In this document: positions 52,376 through 63,661 of the stretch, one piece after another
Layout of the letters: every line of letters starts with the position of its first letter
How positions within the stretch are numbered: position 1 is the stretch's first letter
DNA from: Pelagibacteraceae bacterium AG-319-F18
Lineage (GTDB): Bacteria > Pseudomonadota > Alphaproteobacteria > Pelagibacterales > Pelagibacteraceae
Length of the DNA stretch: 64,000 nucleotides
Assembly: GCA_003283905.1 (NCBI GenBank)
Contig: QBXA01000006.1
Location: 1-64,000 of the forward strand
Reading direction: 5' to 3'
Notes under the pieces: generated by a model
Told to the model about the DNA's origin: nothing
Seen by the model: only the letters and a program-made list of their open reading frames with translations
Databases searched by the model: none
Translations under genes and position numbers: made by a program

Positions 52376-53218
52376 CTATAAATATTCTAATTCGGTCATT
52401 TCTTGATAGAAATCTTTTTCTATTTTATTTTTTACATCCTCAGTAAGATTATCTTCCCAATTATTTGCTGGTCCAAGATGAAAAAAATTAACTTTGCTAT
52501 CATCTTTTTTGTTTAATACATTTTCTTTAAATAAACCTTTTTGTTCCATTTCTTTCAGATTTTCAAAGGATGTTGTTTCTAAAATTTTTTTGTTTTTATT
52601 GTTATCCGTTTCAATATTTAGATATTTTTTCAAAAAATTGATGATTTTTTTAAGCTCATTTTCTGGATTTTGAATTAAATTCTCATACTTAATTAATAAA
52701 AGATTATTTTTATTCTTTGTCCAGGAACGATAATGATCATTCCATTTGCCTAATAAACATTGCATGCCCGTCTCTTTCTCCTCCCATCTTTTACTATTTC
52801 CAATAATTTGAGGTGTCATTAAAAAATCGGATGCCTTGTCTATAGTTAAAGTATAGTGATTTGATATAGATGAAATTAATGTTCTGGGATCTCTCACCAT
52901 GTAAATTGTTGCAAGTGTATTTTGATCATTTGTGAAATTATCTTTACCAACAGTATATTTACCTTGGTGAGTTTTGAGAATTTTGATCTGATTATCTAAA
53001 TTAATCATATCTTGTGCCGATATCCAGTTTTCTTTTATTTCATTAAAATTACCAAAATCATTAACGAAATTTTTAAAATATTTTTTTTCTGGAAATTGGC
53101 TTACTTTTAACATTAATTCAAAATTAAAATTTCCATCATCAGAATATAATAATGATGAAATTATTGACCTCACCCAAGTATTCCCACTTTTTGGATAAGA
53201 TGCTAGCCAAATAATCAT
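52376..53218 (-). CDS. Sulfotransferase domain protein
   Basis: 'MIIWLASYPKSGNTWVRSIISSLLYSDDG', 'YMVRDPRTLISS', 'FFHLGPANNWED'. Confidence 0.88.
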   Translation of the reverse strand: MIIWLASYPKSGNTWVRSIISSLLYSDDGNFNFELMLKVSQFPEKKYFKNFVNDFGNFNEIKENWISAQDMINLDNQIKILKTHQGKYTVGKDNFTNDQNTLATIYMVRDPRTLISSISNHYTLTIDKASDFLMTPQIIGNSKRWEEKETGMQCLLGKWNDHYRSWTKNKNNLLLIKYENLIQNPENELKKIINFLKKYLNIETDNNKNKKILETTSFENLKEMEQKGLFKENVLNKKDDSKVNFFHLGPANNWEDNLTEDVKNKIEKDFYQEMTELEYL

Positions 53219-53262
53219 AATTAAATTTTACACAAATATAAATTAGAAGCTATAATCTTCAC

Positions 53263-54594
53263 ATGACAATATACGCTTTATCAAGTGGCCCTGGAATTTC
53301 TGGGATTGCAATTGTTAGAGTTTCGGGAGAAGAAACACCTAAAGTTATAGAGTTGTTAACTGGCAAACCAGTTCCAAAACCAAGAGTGGCAACGCTAAGA
53401 AAAATCAATAAAATCAACACTTCTGAGCTTATTGATGAAGGTATAATATTATGGTTTCCTAGGCCTGAGAGCTACACAGGAGAGGATATGGCTGAAATAC
53501 AGGTGCATGGAAGCAAAGCAGTAGTAGACGCCCTGCACTCCTCTATTTCAAGTATTGAAAATTGTCGTTTAGCAGAACCCGGTGAGTTTACAAAACTTGC
53601 TTTTCAAAATGGAAAAATAAATTTACTTAAAGCTGAGAGCGTTGCAGATTTAATCTCTTCAGAAACTGAAATTCAAAGACAGCAAGCAATAAAAATTATG
53701 AATGGTAAATCTGCTGATCAATTTAATTTTTTAAGAGAAAAACTTTTAAAAATATTATCTCATGTTGAAGCTAAAATAGATTTTCCAGATGAGGATTTAC
53801 CAGATGATATTTTAAAAGAAATTAAAAAAAGCTTAGATGAAGTTTTAATAAATATTGAAAAAATTTTAGATGATCAAAAAGTTGGAGAAAGAATTAGAGA
53901 AGGTTTTAAGATTGCAATTCTTGGACCTACCAATGCAGGTAAGTCTAGTCTACTAAATCATTTATCAAACAGAGATGTTGCAATAGTTTCAGAGATCGCA
54001 GGAACAACAAGAGATGTAATTGAAACACATCTTAATATAGATGGTTATCCAGTAATTGTTTCTGACACTGCTGGTATAAGAGAGTCTAAAAATGAAATTG
54101 AAAAGAAAGGTATTAAATTATCTTTAAATAGAGCAGAAGAAGCTGATCTGAAGCTGATAGTTGTTGATGCAAAAAACGTTGAATTTACTGATGTTTTGAG
54201 GGGATTGTTAGATCAAAATGCAATTTTAGTAATAAATAAATCAGATCTTTTGGAGGGTGATATTGATCCTGAGATCAAAAAATTAAATCATGTATTAATT
54301 TCAATTAAAGAAAATTTTAATATTGATGAATTAATTTTAAAAATAAAAAATAATTTAAAAAATAAATTTATAACAAGTGATGATATTTTAATTACCAGGG
54401 AACGACATAGACAACATCTTGAACAATGTTTGGAACATCTTAAAAATTTTGGTAAAAAAAATGAGGTAGAAGATTTTGATAAAGCTGCGGAGGATTTAAG
54501 GTTAGCTAGTAGACATCTTGGTATGATCGTTGGAAAAGTCGATGTTGAGGAGATATTAGGCAGTATTTTCAACGATTTTTGTATAGGTAAATAA
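53263..54594 (+). CDS. mnmE: tRNA modification GTPase MnmE
   Basis: 'IYALSSGPGISGIAIVRVSG', 'ILGPTNAGKSSLLNHL', C-terminal 'FCIGK'. Confidence 0.97.
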   Translation: MTIYALSSGPGISGIAIVRVSGEETPKVIELLTGKPVPKPRVATLRKINKINTSELIDEGIILWFPRPESYTGEDMAEIQVHGSKAVVDALHSSISSIENCRLAEPGEFTKLAFQNGKINLLKAESVADLISSETEIQRQQAIKIMNGKSADQFNFLREKLLKILSHVEAKIDFPDEDLPDDILKEIKKSLDEVLINIEKILDDQKVGERIREGFKIAILGPTNAGKSSLLNHLSNRDVAIVSEIAGTTRDVIETHLNIDGYPVIVSDTAGIRESKNEIEKKGIKLSLNRAEEADLKLIVVDAKNVEFTDVLRGLLDQNAILVINKSDLLEGDIDPEIKKLNHVLISIKENFNIDELILKIKNNLKNKFITSDDILITRERHRQHLEQCLEHLKNFGKKNEVEDFDKAAEDLRLASRHLGMIVGKVDVEEILGSIFNDFCIGK

Positions 54595-54711
54595 TACTCT
54601 ATTTTCCTTGTTTTTAAGCTTTTTTTTAATAAAAAACGTTGATAATTGAAGCTTATTTAGGCAAAGCTATACGTGTCTTGTAAATATAATAATCAGTTAT
54701 AAATTCAGCTT

Positions 54712-56583
54712 ATGAAAAATGATTTATCATTTGATGTTGTAGTAATAGGTGGTGGCCATGCAGGTTGTGAGGCTGCTGCAGCCTCTGCGCGACTAGGCGT
54801 TAATACTGCTTTGTTTACTCACAAGTTAGAAACAATTGGAGAAATGTCTTGTAACCCAGCAATAGGCGGTTTGGGTAAAGGTCATTTGGTACGGGAAATA
54901 GATGCTCTTGATGGTGTCATGGGTGAAGTTGCAGATAAATCAGGCATTCAATTTAGATTATTAAACAGAAGTAGAGGTCCAGCTGTAAGGGGACCCAGAA
55001 CTCAATCAGATAGATCATTATACCGTAAATATATGCAAGAAAAACTTGTAAACTACTGTAATTTAAGCATTTTTTCTGATCCTGTAATAAAGTTTATTTT
55101 TAGCAAAAATACAATAACTGGCTTTATAACTAAAGAAGGTAAAAAAGTTTTATGTTCTAAGCTAATACTAACAACAGGCACTTTTTTAAATGGTTTGATA
55201 CATATAGGTGAAGAAATAACACCAGCAGGAAGGTATGATGAGAAACCTTCAACAGGATTAAGTGAACAATTAGAAAAATACAATTTTAAAATAGGAAGAT
55301 TAAAAACAGGAACCCCTCCCCGACTTGACTCAAGAACAATTAATTATGAAAATTTAGAAGTACAGTTTGCAGATGATGATCCTTATTTTTTTTCTTTCTT
55401 AACTAAAAAAAATATTAACAAACAAGTTTCATGTCGTATGACTTATACTAACGATAAGGTTCATAAAATTATTGAAAAAAATTTATCTAAGAGTGCTATG
55501 TACTCTGGCAGTATACAAGGTGTTGGACCTAGATATTGTCCATCTATAGAAGACAAGATAGTAAAATATGCTGATAAAGGTCGGCACCAGATATTTTTAG
55601 AGCCTGAAGGCCTAAATGACCATACAATTTACCCAAATGGCATCTCTACATCGCTACCAGCTGATGTGCAACAAGAAATATGTAATAATATCAATGGTTT
55701 AGAAAATGTATCTATTATAAGACCAGGATATGCTATAGAATATGACTATATAGATCCTAGAGAGCTGTTCTTAACACTTGAGACCAAGAAGATTAGTAAT
55801 CTTTACCTTGCAGGTCAGATTAATGGAACAACAGGTTACGAAGAAGCTGCTGCACAGGGTCTAATAGCTGGGATAAATGCGGCTTTATCTATTAAAAAAT
55901 TAGAGCCCTTCATACTTGATAGATCAGATGCTTACATAGGAGTAATGATTGATGATTTAGTGACTAAAGGTGTGGCCGAGCCATATCGGATGTTCACATC
56001 AAGAGCAGAATATCGATTAAGTCTTAGATCTGATAATGCGGATCAAAGATTAACTGCTAAAGGAATAGAGATAGGATTAATTGGTGAAGTAAGAAAGGCT
56101 CTTTATTTGGATAAGTTTGATAAAATTGAGCAAATAAACGTAAAAATGAATCATTCTACTATATCACCTAATAAAGCTGATAAATTTGGGATAAAAATAG
56201 CAAAAGATGGAGTTTTGAGATCTTCTAATGAAATATTAACTCAAAAAGGAGTAGATATGATCAAAATTAGAGAAATATGGTCGGATATGCCCTTTTTTAG
56301 TAAAGAAATAGATGAACAGGTTGAAATTAATGCCCATTATAGAGGTTATTTGAAGAAGCAAAAAGCAGATATTTTGGCTTTTAAAAGAGATGAAAACCTT
56401 ATAATACCAGACAAAATTAATTATGATGGTCTTTCAGGGTTATCAAATGAGGTAAAAGCTAAATTTAAGGAAATAAGACCAAAAACAATGGGTCAGGCGC
56501 TAAGAATTGATGGAATTACTCCAGCTGCTGTATATATTTTGTTGTCACACGTTAAAAGAAAGTCTATTAAGCATATAGCTTAA
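54712..56583 (+). CDS. mnmG: tRNA uridine 5-carboxymethylaminomethyl modification enzyme MnmG
   Basis: '[23 protein letters not shown]', '[23 protein letters not shown]'. Confidence 0.98.
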   Translation: MKNDLSFDVVVIGGGHAGCEAAAASARLGVNTALFTHKLETIGEMSCNPAIGGLGKGHLVREIDALDGVMGEVADKSGIQFRLLNRSRGPAVRGPRTQSDRSLYRKYMQEKLVNYCNLSIFSDPVIKFIFSKNTITGFITKEGKKVLCSKLILTTGTFLNGLIHIGEEITPAGRYDEKPSTGLSEQLEKYNFKIGRLKTGTPPRLDSRTINYENLEVQFADDDPYFFSFLTKKNINKQVSCRMTYTNDKVHKIIEKNLSKSAMYSGSIQGVGPRYCPSIEDKIVKYADKGRHQIFLEPEGLNDHTIYPNGISTSLPADVQQEICNNINGLENVSIIRPGYAIEYDYIDPRELFLTLETKKISNLYLAGQINGTTGYEEAAAQGLIAGINAALSIKKLEPFILDRSDAYIGVMIDDLVTKGVAEPYRMFTSRAEYRLSLRSDNADQRLTAKGIEIGLIGEVRKALYLDKFDKIEQINVKMNHSTISPNKADKFGIKIAKDGVLRSSNEILTQKGVDMIKIREIWSDMPFFSKEIDEQVEINAHYRGYLKKQKADILAFKRDENLIIPDKINYDGLSGLSNEVKAKFKEIRPKTMGQALRIDGITPAAVYILLSHVKRKSIKHIA

Positions 56584-57248
56584 TGGATCAAGAAATTTTA
56601 AATTTATATTCTAAACTTAATGACTTAAATGTTTCACGTGAAACATTTATAGACTTTGAAAACTATATATCCATGATTATTGAAAAAAATAAAAAAATCA
56701 ACATAATCAGTCATAAAACATCGTCAAAAAAGGCTATAATTGACCGCCATATTATTGATTCTGCACAAATCATTGATTTTGTTAACTTTAATAGCAATAC
56801 AACTACAGATTTAGGATCTGGAGCAGGTATGCCAGGAATTGTAGTAGCAATTATACTTAAAAACATGAAGAATAACATGAATGTACATCTTTATGAAAAA
56901 AGCTACCATAAAAGCCGATTTTTGAAAGAAGTTTCAGAAAAACTAAATTTAAATACAAAAGTTTTTCAAAAAAATATTTTTGAAATAAAAAATTTAGAAA
57001 CAGGTACGGTTATGTCAAGAGCATTCAAGCCAATGCCGGTGGTTCTAGATTTAGTTTATGAAAATTTTTCAAAATATAAAAATTTAATTTTCTTTATGGG
57101 AAAGAGTGGAAAAAAAATATTTGAAAAATCTAAAAATGATTGGGATTTAGAGTATATAGAAAAAAAAAGTTTAACAAATGAGGATTCATTTTTATTAAAC
57201 ATAAAAAAAATTATTAAGAAAAATAAAAAAAGATATAAGGAAAATTAA
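56583..57248 (+). CDS. rsmG: 16S rRNA (guanine527-N7)-methyltransferase RsmG
   Basis: 'NVSRETFIDFENYISMI', 'TTDLGSGAGMPGIVVAI'. Confidence 0.93.
   Translation: MDQEILNLYSKLNDLNVSRETFIDFENYISMIIEKNKKINIISHKTSSKKAIIDRHIIDSAQIIDFVNFNSNTTTDLGSGAGMPGIVVAIILKNMKNNMNVHLYEKSYHKSRFLKEVSEKLNLNTKVFQKNIFEIKNLETGTVMSRAFKPMPVVLDLVYENFSKYKNLIFFMGKSGKKIFEKSKNDWDLEYIEKKSLTNEDSFLLNIKKIIKKNKKRYKEN
56626..56649. promoter_or_regulatory. parS: parS centromere site (ParB binding)
   Basis: TAAATGTTTCACGTGAAACATTTA, perfect 24-bp palindrome containing TGTTTCACGTGAAACA. Confidence 0.95.
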
Positions 57249-58043
57249 ATGAAAATTATTTCAGTAATAAATCAAAAGGGCGGGGTAGGAAAAACAACTA
57301 CCGTTATAAATTTAGCAGCTGGATTAACTCAACTTAATAAAAAAATTTTAGTAATTGATTTAGATCCTCAAGGAAATGCAACAACAGGTCTAGGATTATC
57401 TAATATAGACAACTCAAGCGACACAATTTATGGTGTATTGAATGGAACTAGAGAGATTAATGAGATAATCAAGAAAACACAGTTTGAAAATTTAGATATC
57501 ATCACCTCTAATGTAGACTTATCAGGACTTGAAGTCGAAACGGCTGACGATAGTAATAGAGCCTTTATATTAAAGGCTAAATTAAGCCCTTATTTAAACA
57601 ATTCTAGAGGGTCGTACGATTATGTTCTGATTGATTGTCCACCTTCCTTAAGTCTTCTTACAGTTATGGCGCTTGTCTGCTCCAACTCACTTTTGGTTCC
57701 TTTGCAAACAGAATTCTTTGCTCTAGAGGGTCTAACTCAGTTAATGAAAACAATTGAGAGGATAAAAGTGAGTCTAAATCCTGATTTAAAAATCCGAGGG
57801 ATTCTTTTGACCATGTATGACAAACGAAATAAGCTTTCTTCACAAGTTGAAAAGGAAGCTAGAGACTATTTTAGTGAAAAAGTTTATTCAACAGTAATAC
57901 CAAGGAATGTAAGGTTATCAGAGGCACCTTCACATGGAATGCCAGTTTTAATTTATGACAAATCCTGTCCTGGCAGCAAATCCTATTTTAGTTTTACTGA
58001 TGAATTTATAAATCAAGAGTCAACAATAGGGAGTGATGCTTAA
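57249..58043 (+). CDS. parA: Chromosome partitioning ATPase ParA
   Basis: 'IISVINQKGGVGKTTTVINLAAGL'. Confidence 0.97.
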   Translation: MKIISVINQKGGVGKTTTVINLAAGLTQLNKKILVIDLDPQGNATTGLGLSNIDNSSDTIYGVLNGTREINEIIKKTQFENLDIITSNVDLSGLEVETADDSNRAFILKAKLSPYLNNSRGSYDYVLIDCPPSLSLLTVMALVCSNSLLVPLQTEFFALEGLTQLMKTIERIKVSLNPDLKIRGILLTMYDKRNKLSSQVEKEARDYFSEKVYSTVIPRNVRLSEAPSHGMPVLIYDKSCPGSKSYFSFTDEFINQESTIGSDA

Positions 58044-58885
58044 TGGATAAAATTAAAAAAGGTTTAGGAAGGGGTTTGTCATCACTAATTGGTGAAACTA
58101 AAGTAGAGGTTCAAAAAAATCAATTATCAATAAGTGATTTAATACCAAATAAATACCAACCAAGAAAGAATTTTGATGAGGCAAACTTAGAGGATTTAAC
58201 AAATTCTATAAAAGAAAGGGGGATGATACAGCCGATCATAGTTAGAAAACCAAATAACGAAAATTCAAAATTTGAAATAATTGCAGGTGAGAGAAGGTGG
58301 TTAGCAGCACAGAGAGCAGGCATGCATAATGTTCCTGTGGTAATCACAGAAGCAGATGACTTAAAATCTTTAGAGTTTGCGATAGTTGAAAATGTTCAAA
58401 GACATGATTTAAATCCTCTTGAAGAAGCTCAAGGTTATAAACGTTTAATAGATGAATTTTCTTATGATCAAGAAAAAGTTTCAAAATTTATAGGTAAGAG
58501 TAGAAGCTATATAACAAATTCTTTGAGAATACTAACTTTACCAGAAAAAGTTATAAAATTAATAGAGTCTAACAAGTTATCGACAGGACATGCTAAGATT
58601 TTAGTAGGCCTTAACAATGCAAGTTTTGTAGCTAATAAAATTATAGAAAATAAACTTTCAGTAAGACAAGCAGAAAATTTTGTTCAATTATTTAAAAAGA
58701 AAAGACAAAAGTCAAAGATCACAAAAGATACTAATATTTTAGCTCTTGAACTTTCAGCATCAAATAAAATAGGATTAAATGTGGAAATACAAAACAACAA
58801 GAGAAATAAAGGAAAAATTTCGTTTGAGTACAAAGACCTAGATCAGCTAAATAAAATAATAGATATAATCAAATCTTATTATTAG
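58043..58885 (+). CDS. parB: Chromosome partitioning protein ParB
   Basis: 'KKGLGRGLSSLIGE', 'QPIIVRKPN..FEIIAGERRWLAAQRAG'. Confidence 0.97.
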   Translation: MDKIKKGLGRGLSSLIGETKVEVQKNQLSISDLIPNKYQPRKNFDEANLEDLTNSIKERGMIQPIIVRKPNNENSKFEIIAGERRWLAAQRAGMHNVPVVITEADDLKSLEFAIVENVQRHDLNPLEEAQGYKRLIDEFSYDQEKVSKFIGKSRSYITNSLRILTLPEKVIKLIESNKLSTGHAKILVGLNNASFVANKIIENKLSVRQAENFVQLFKKKRQKSKITKDTNILALELSASNKIGLNVEIQNNKRNKGKISFEYKDLDQLNKIIDIIKSYY

Positions 58886-58889
58886 TTTT

Positions 58890-59867
58890 TTAAGAAGATT
58901 GATCTAAAACAAAATCTGTAACTACATTAACAGAATTATTAATATTTTTTTTAATTAGTAATTCAATTTCATTAAGTTTGAACATTAGTTCTTTGATATT
59001 TTTTGCTTTCCATTTATAGATTTGCTGTTTAGTAATTTCTTTATCTTTCCAAAAAATTGGTGGTTTTGCTGAGGATATTGTTAAATCTATATTTTTATTA
59101 GCCTCAAATGTAGTTGAAAGTATTAGTATTTTTTTAGCTTTAATTATGAATGATCTAATAATCATAATGCAGTCTTCATTGGTAAAAATATTATCATTTA
59201 AAATATTAATAATTTTTTTTTTATTTTTAATTAGACAGTTATCTACAAGCTCCGAAATGCTATGATTCTCATTTAGATTAATTAGTTTTGAAAGAATTTC
59301 GCTGGTAATTGTTTTTCCATTTTTATTAAAATATTCTATTTTTTCTATTTCACTTATAAGAACTTCTCTATCTCCACCACATTTATTCACTATTAAGTTA
59401 ATATTTGCAGATGAAATTGAAATATTTTTTTCTCTTAAAAAATTATAAGATAGTTTAGATAAAGTTTGATCGGTATCAGGATAAAAAGGCATACAAATAC
59501 AATTTTTATCTTTTTCAAAAAAAGACCTTAATTTTGATTTTTTTTCTAAATTATCTGAATTAATAATAATAGTTATATCTTCAAGATTTTTTAAATTTAA
59601 TATTTCGACTACTCTTAATATTTTATCTGTTGCTCTTTTAATTATAATAATTTTCTTTTGATCAAAAAGAGATTTAGATAAAATATTTTCAATAAAATCA
59701 TCTTCATTATCTAAAATTTCTTTTTCTTCATAGTTTGAAATTTTATTTTTATCCTTATTTAAAATATTGATAGTTTCATTTTTTAAACCTTCATTCTTAC
59801 CATAAAATAAAAATAAATGATTAATATTTTGGTTTATTTTTTGTGCCTCAAAAAATTTTAAAATCAT
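58890..59867 (-). CDS. holA: DNA polymerase III subunit delta
   Basis: 'LFLFYGKNEGLKNETINIL', adjacent to lptE/leuS. Confidence 0.85.
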   Translation of the reverse strand: MILKFFEAQKINQNINHLFLFYGKNEGLKNETINILNKDKNKISNYEEKEILDNEDDFIENILSKSLFDQKKIIIIKRATDKILRVVEILNLKNLEDITIIINSDNLEKKSKLRSFFEKDKNCICMPFYPDTDQTLSKLSYNFLREKNISISSANINLIVNKCGGDREVLISEIEKIEYFNKNGKTITSEILSKLINLNENHSISELVDNCLIKNKKKIINILNDNIFTNEDCIMIIRSFIIKAKKILILSTTFEANKNIDLTISSAKPPIFWKDKEITKQQIYKWKAKNIKELMFKLNEIELLIKKNINNSVNVVTDFVLDQSS

Positions 59868-60316
59868 TAATTAATAATTAATTCTGATATAAGTTTATAA
59901 GTTATAGAAGAAGCAAAACTTTGTTTAATAGATTTTTCATATTTAGTTTCTTCAAATTTATCAGCCATACTTTCCATAATTTTTTTTTCAGATATTATTA
60001 TCTCTTTATTACTAGATTTTACTAAAAATATTACTTCAGCCACGAGCTCATAATTTGTAACTTCACCAGCCCCATCCTTACTTAAAATAACTTTATTATA
60101 TTTACTGTTTGCTTCTATATAAATTTTGTTGTTAATTTCTTTATTTTTATATTGATTTAAATTTGTTTTTAAAAAATTATTTAACACTCTATCTCCAGTA
60201 AAATTAACTTGTTCGATTGAAAAATTAACATTATTATTTTTTAAATAAATTGGTGTAAATCCACAATTAGTTAAAAAAAATATTAAAGATATGATTACTA
60301 TATTTTTTTTTATCAT
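59867..60316 (-). CDS. lptE: LPS-assembly lipoprotein LptE family
   Basis: Lipoprotein signal 'LIFFLTNCGFTPIY' and position between leuS and holA. Confidence 0.8.
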   Translation of the reverse strand: MIKKNIVIISLIFFLTNCGFTPIYLKNNNVNFSIEQVNFTGDRVLNNFLKTNLNQYKNKEINNKIYIEANSKYNKVILSKDGAGEVTNYELVAEVIFLVKSSNKEIIISEKKIMESMADKFEETKYEKSIKQSFASSITYKLISELIIN

Positions 60317-60317
60317 T

Positions 60318-62852
60318 TTAGGCTGTTATTATATTAATTAGTTTGTTTGGTATAAATATTTTTTTTTTAATTTCTTTGTTAACTAAATACCCATTTAATT
60401 TATCATCTTCTTTTATTTTTGTTAATAACATATCTTCACTTGTATTTTTTTTAGAAACTAAAATTTTTCTAGTTTTACCATTAAACTGAATAATAAATTT
60501 AATATTATCCTCCAATAAAATCTTTTTATTTATTTTTGGCCATAATATTTTTTCATTAATATTTATCATTTCTATGCACTCATTAGAAAAGTGAGGTATT
60601 ACAGGGTTAATAGCTATTAAAATTTTTTTATAATTTTCAACTAATTTTTCTTTTTCAATTTTATTTAATATTATTTTATTAAGCGCTGTATAAGCCTCAT
60701 GAAAATTAGCAACTATTTTATTATAAGAAAAATTTTCAATATTATGAGTAATTTCTTTTATAAATTTATTAGTTATTTTTTCTAAGTCATTATTTGAGTT
60801 AGATGGATGATTGGCCTCTATCTCTTGAATTATTTTTTGATTTAAAACCCATAATTTTTGAATAAATTTATATGCAGATTTTATTCCTTCATTTGACCAC
60901 TGAACATCCTTTTCAGGTGGACTATCAGATAAAATAAATAATCTGACAGAGTCAGCTCCATAGTCTTTTATTATCTTTTCAGGATCTATGGTATTTTTTT
61001 TTGATTTTGACATTGACTCTGATGGACCGACTTTTATTGGCTCTTCACTATTTTTTAGAAATTTTTTTCCATCTATAGTAACTATTTCATCTGGACTAAC
61101 CCAATTATTATTTTTATCTTTATATGTTTCGTGACAAACCATACCTTGAGTAAATAAACCATTAAAAGGTTCTTTGATATGAAAAGAATTATTTTCATAT
61201 GATAATGCATGCATAAAAAATCTTGAATATAAAAGGTGAAGAATAGCATGTTCTACACCTCCAATATATTGGTCCACAGGCATCCAGTACTTCACTTCCT
61301 CAGAATTAAAACCGTAATCATTGTTATGAGGTGAGCAAAACCTTAGAAAATACCAAGAAGAGTCGACAAATGTATCAAGTGTGTCTGTTTCCCTAGTACA
61401 TTTTTTGCCATCAATAATGATATTTTTCCATTCAGTTATTTTATCAAGTGGATTTCCAGTTGAACTTAATTGTTTTATTTTTGGTAACTGGACAGGAAGC
61501 ATATCTTTTGGAATCTTAACTGGATTATTGTCCTCATCATATGCAATTGGAATAGGACATCCCCAGTATCTTTGACGTGAGATACCCCAGTCTTTTAGTC
61601 TGTAATTAGTTTTTTTTTGACCTATATTATTTTTCTCTAAGTAATTAATTGTTTCAGGAATCGATTCTTCAGGAACTTTTAAATTATCTAAAAATTTGGA
61701 ATTAAATAAATAACCAGGATCAGTGAAAGCTTTATCTTTAATTGAAAAATTTTTATCTTTTTCAGGTCTTACTACAGGGGTAACTTTTAAATTATATTTT
61801 TTTGCAAAATCTAAATCTCTTTGGTCATGTGCAGGACACCCAAATACAGCACCTAATCCATATTCCATTAAAACAAAATTAGCAAAATAAATGGGTACTT
61901 TTATATTTTCATCTAAAGGATTAATTGCTAGCAAATCGGTTTTGAAACCAAGTTTATCAGCCGCCGCAATTGACTCTTCTGTTGTTCCAGTTTTAGAGCA
62001 TTCTTTTTTAAATTTAATAAACTCAGGATCATTCGCATAAAATTTTGCAATTGGATGGTCTACAGAAACTGCTAAAAAAGACATACCAAATAAGGTGTCT
62101 GGTCTAGTGGTATAGCATTTAATTTCATTAATCTTTTTTTCTGAATGGATCTTAAATTTTATTTCACAGCCATAAGATTTTCCAATCCAATTTTTTTGCA
62201 TTACTTTAACTTTATTTGGCCATTCTTTAAGAGTATCTAGACTCTCCAGAAGCTCTTTAGAAAACTCTGTAATTTTAAAAAACCATTGATTCAGTTTTTT
62301 TCTTTCAACAATTGCCCCTGATCTCCATCCTTTACCATCAATAACTTGCTCATTAGCTAAAACTGTTTTGTCTATTGGATCCCAATTTACATAACTTTCC
62401 TTTCTATAAACTAGTCCTTTGTCATAAAGTTCTAAAAAAAATTCTTGTTGATGTTTATAATAATCAGGTGAACAGGTAGAAATTTCTTTATCCCAATCAA
62501 TCGATAAACCAAGTTTTTTTAGTTGAGTTTTCATAACTGAAATATTTTTTTCAGTCCAGGTTTTCGGATCTAATTTGTTTTGTCTTGCGGCATTTTCAGC
62601 TGGCATTCCGAAAGAGTCCCAACCCATTGGATGAAGCACATTATAATCTTGCAAAGTTTTATATCTTGCTAATACATCTCCAATTGTATAATTCCTTACA
62701 TGACCCATATGGATTTTTCCAGATGGATATGGAAACATTTCTAAACAATAAAATTTTTTTTTATTTTTATCAACTTTAGTGGAAAAAGTTTTGTTGTCCT
62801 TCCAAACTTTTTGCCATTTTAATTCTATTTCTTTAAAATTATATCTTTCCAC
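60318..62852 (-). CDS. leuS: Leucyl-tRNA synthetase
   Basis: '[29 protein letters not shown]', '[16 protein letters not shown]'. Confidence 0.98.
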   Translation of the reverse strand: MERYNFKEIELKWQKVWKDNKTFSTKVDKNKKKFYCLEMFPYPSGKIHMGHVRNYTIGDVLARYKTLQDYNVLHPMGWDSFGMPAENAARQNKLDPKTWTEKNISVMKTQLKKLGLSIDWDKEISTCSPDYYKHQQEFFLELYDKGLVYRKESYVNWDPIDKTVLANEQVIDGKGWRSGAIVERKKLNQWFFKITEFSKELLESLDTLKEWPNKVKVMQKNWIGKSYGCEIKFKIHSEKKINEIKCYTTRPDTLFGMSFLAVSVDHPIAKFYANDPEFIKFKKECSKTGTTEESIAAADKLGFKTDLLAINPLDENIKVPIYFANFVLMEYGLGAVFGCPAHDQRDLDFAKKYNLKVTPVVRPEKDKNFSIKDKAFTDPGYLFNSKFLDNLKVPEESIPETINYLEKNNIGQKKTNYRLKDWGISRQRYWGCPIPIAYDEDNNPVKIPKDMLPVQLPKIKQLSSTGNPLDKITEWKNIIIDGKKCTRETDTLDTFVDSSWYFLRFCSPHNNDYGFNSEEVKYWMPVDQYIGGVEHAILHLLYSRFFMHALSYENNSFHIKEPFNGLFTQGMVCHETYKDKNNNWVSPDEIVTIDGKKFLKNSEEPIKVGPSESMSKSKKNTIDPEKIIKDYGADSVRLFILSDSPPEKDVQWSNEGIKSAYKFIQKLWVLNQKIIQEIEANHPSNSNNDLEKITNKFIKEITHNIENFSYNKIVANFHEAYTALNKIILNKIEKEKLVENYKKILIAINPVIPHFSNECIEMININEKILWPKINKKILLEDNIKFIIQFNGKTRKILVSKKNTSEDMLLTKIKEDDKLNGYLVNKEIKKKIFIPNKLINIITA

Positions 62853-62891
62853 GAAATCTATTATTATCTAAAAATATATTTTTAACCAAAC

Positions 62892-63458
62892 TTATTTAGC
62901 CTTCGGTTTACTGGTCCAACTATTATTTGCAGGCTTTTCTAAGTTTTGTTTTTTATATATAGTGGCTTTTTTCAAAATCTCTTTTTTAAGCTCACTAACC
63001 AAAACATCATTTGATTCTAAATATTTACAATCTATTAAACTCGTTTCACATTTTCTGGTAAAAACTTTTATATTTAAAGCATCAGATCTAATTTCATTTG
63101 TAAGAAATCTGATAGTTATTTTTATACTTTCATTTGAATTTTGTTCATTTGAATACCAGTCTGTAATAATTATTCCCCCACTATAATTAACTGAAGTAAG
63201 GGGCATAAAATCAATTATGTCTAGAGAGGCTCTCCAAAGTTCGTTAGAGCTTGCAAATTCAAAAACACCACCTTTTTGTTTTCCAAGGTCCATTATTTTG
63301 AAACCACGGCCCTCTTCAAGATTCTTTTTCACACGTTCAGCTGGATCTGGTGAATGTTTTCTAGCATCACCACCTGGAAGCTTTCCATTACAACCAATTA
63401 ACAAAAAAGAAAAAATTGTAATAAAACTTAGTATTTTAAGGTTTTTTGTTTTATTCAT
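62892..63458 (-). CDS. DUF3576 family lipoprotein
   Basis: 'LIGCNGKLPGGDARKHSPDPAERVKKNLEEGRGFKI', adjacent to leuS. Confidence 0.82.
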   Translation of the reverse strand: MNKTKNLKILSFITIFSFLLIGCNGKLPGGDARKHSPDPAERVKKNLEEGRGFKIMDLGKQKGGVFEFASSNELWRASLDIIDFMPLTSVNYSGGIIITDWYSNEQNSNESIKITIRFLTNEIRSDALNIKVFTRKCETSLIDCKYLESNDVLVSELKKEILKKATIYKKQNLEKPANNSWTSKPKAK

Positions 63459-63661
63459 ATTGGTAATTTTTCGAAATCTTATACAATAATTAGTTAATTT
63501 TACCTAAATTTATCAATAAATCATGAATATGTTGCAAATTTACAACACATTGTATTTTTCTCATGATAGCTTTAAAATTAAGGAAAATATCAAGCAATTA
63601 TTAGATATAAAACCAATGTTTATTATTAATAATAACAAATAAATATAAAGGAGTAATTAAT

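Noticed and set aside
54595-54711. mnmE-mnmG gap with two AAGCTT sites and poly-T, considered as terminator or ncRNA
   Set aside because: No stable stem beyond the 6-bp palindromes; flanking genes are co-oriented.
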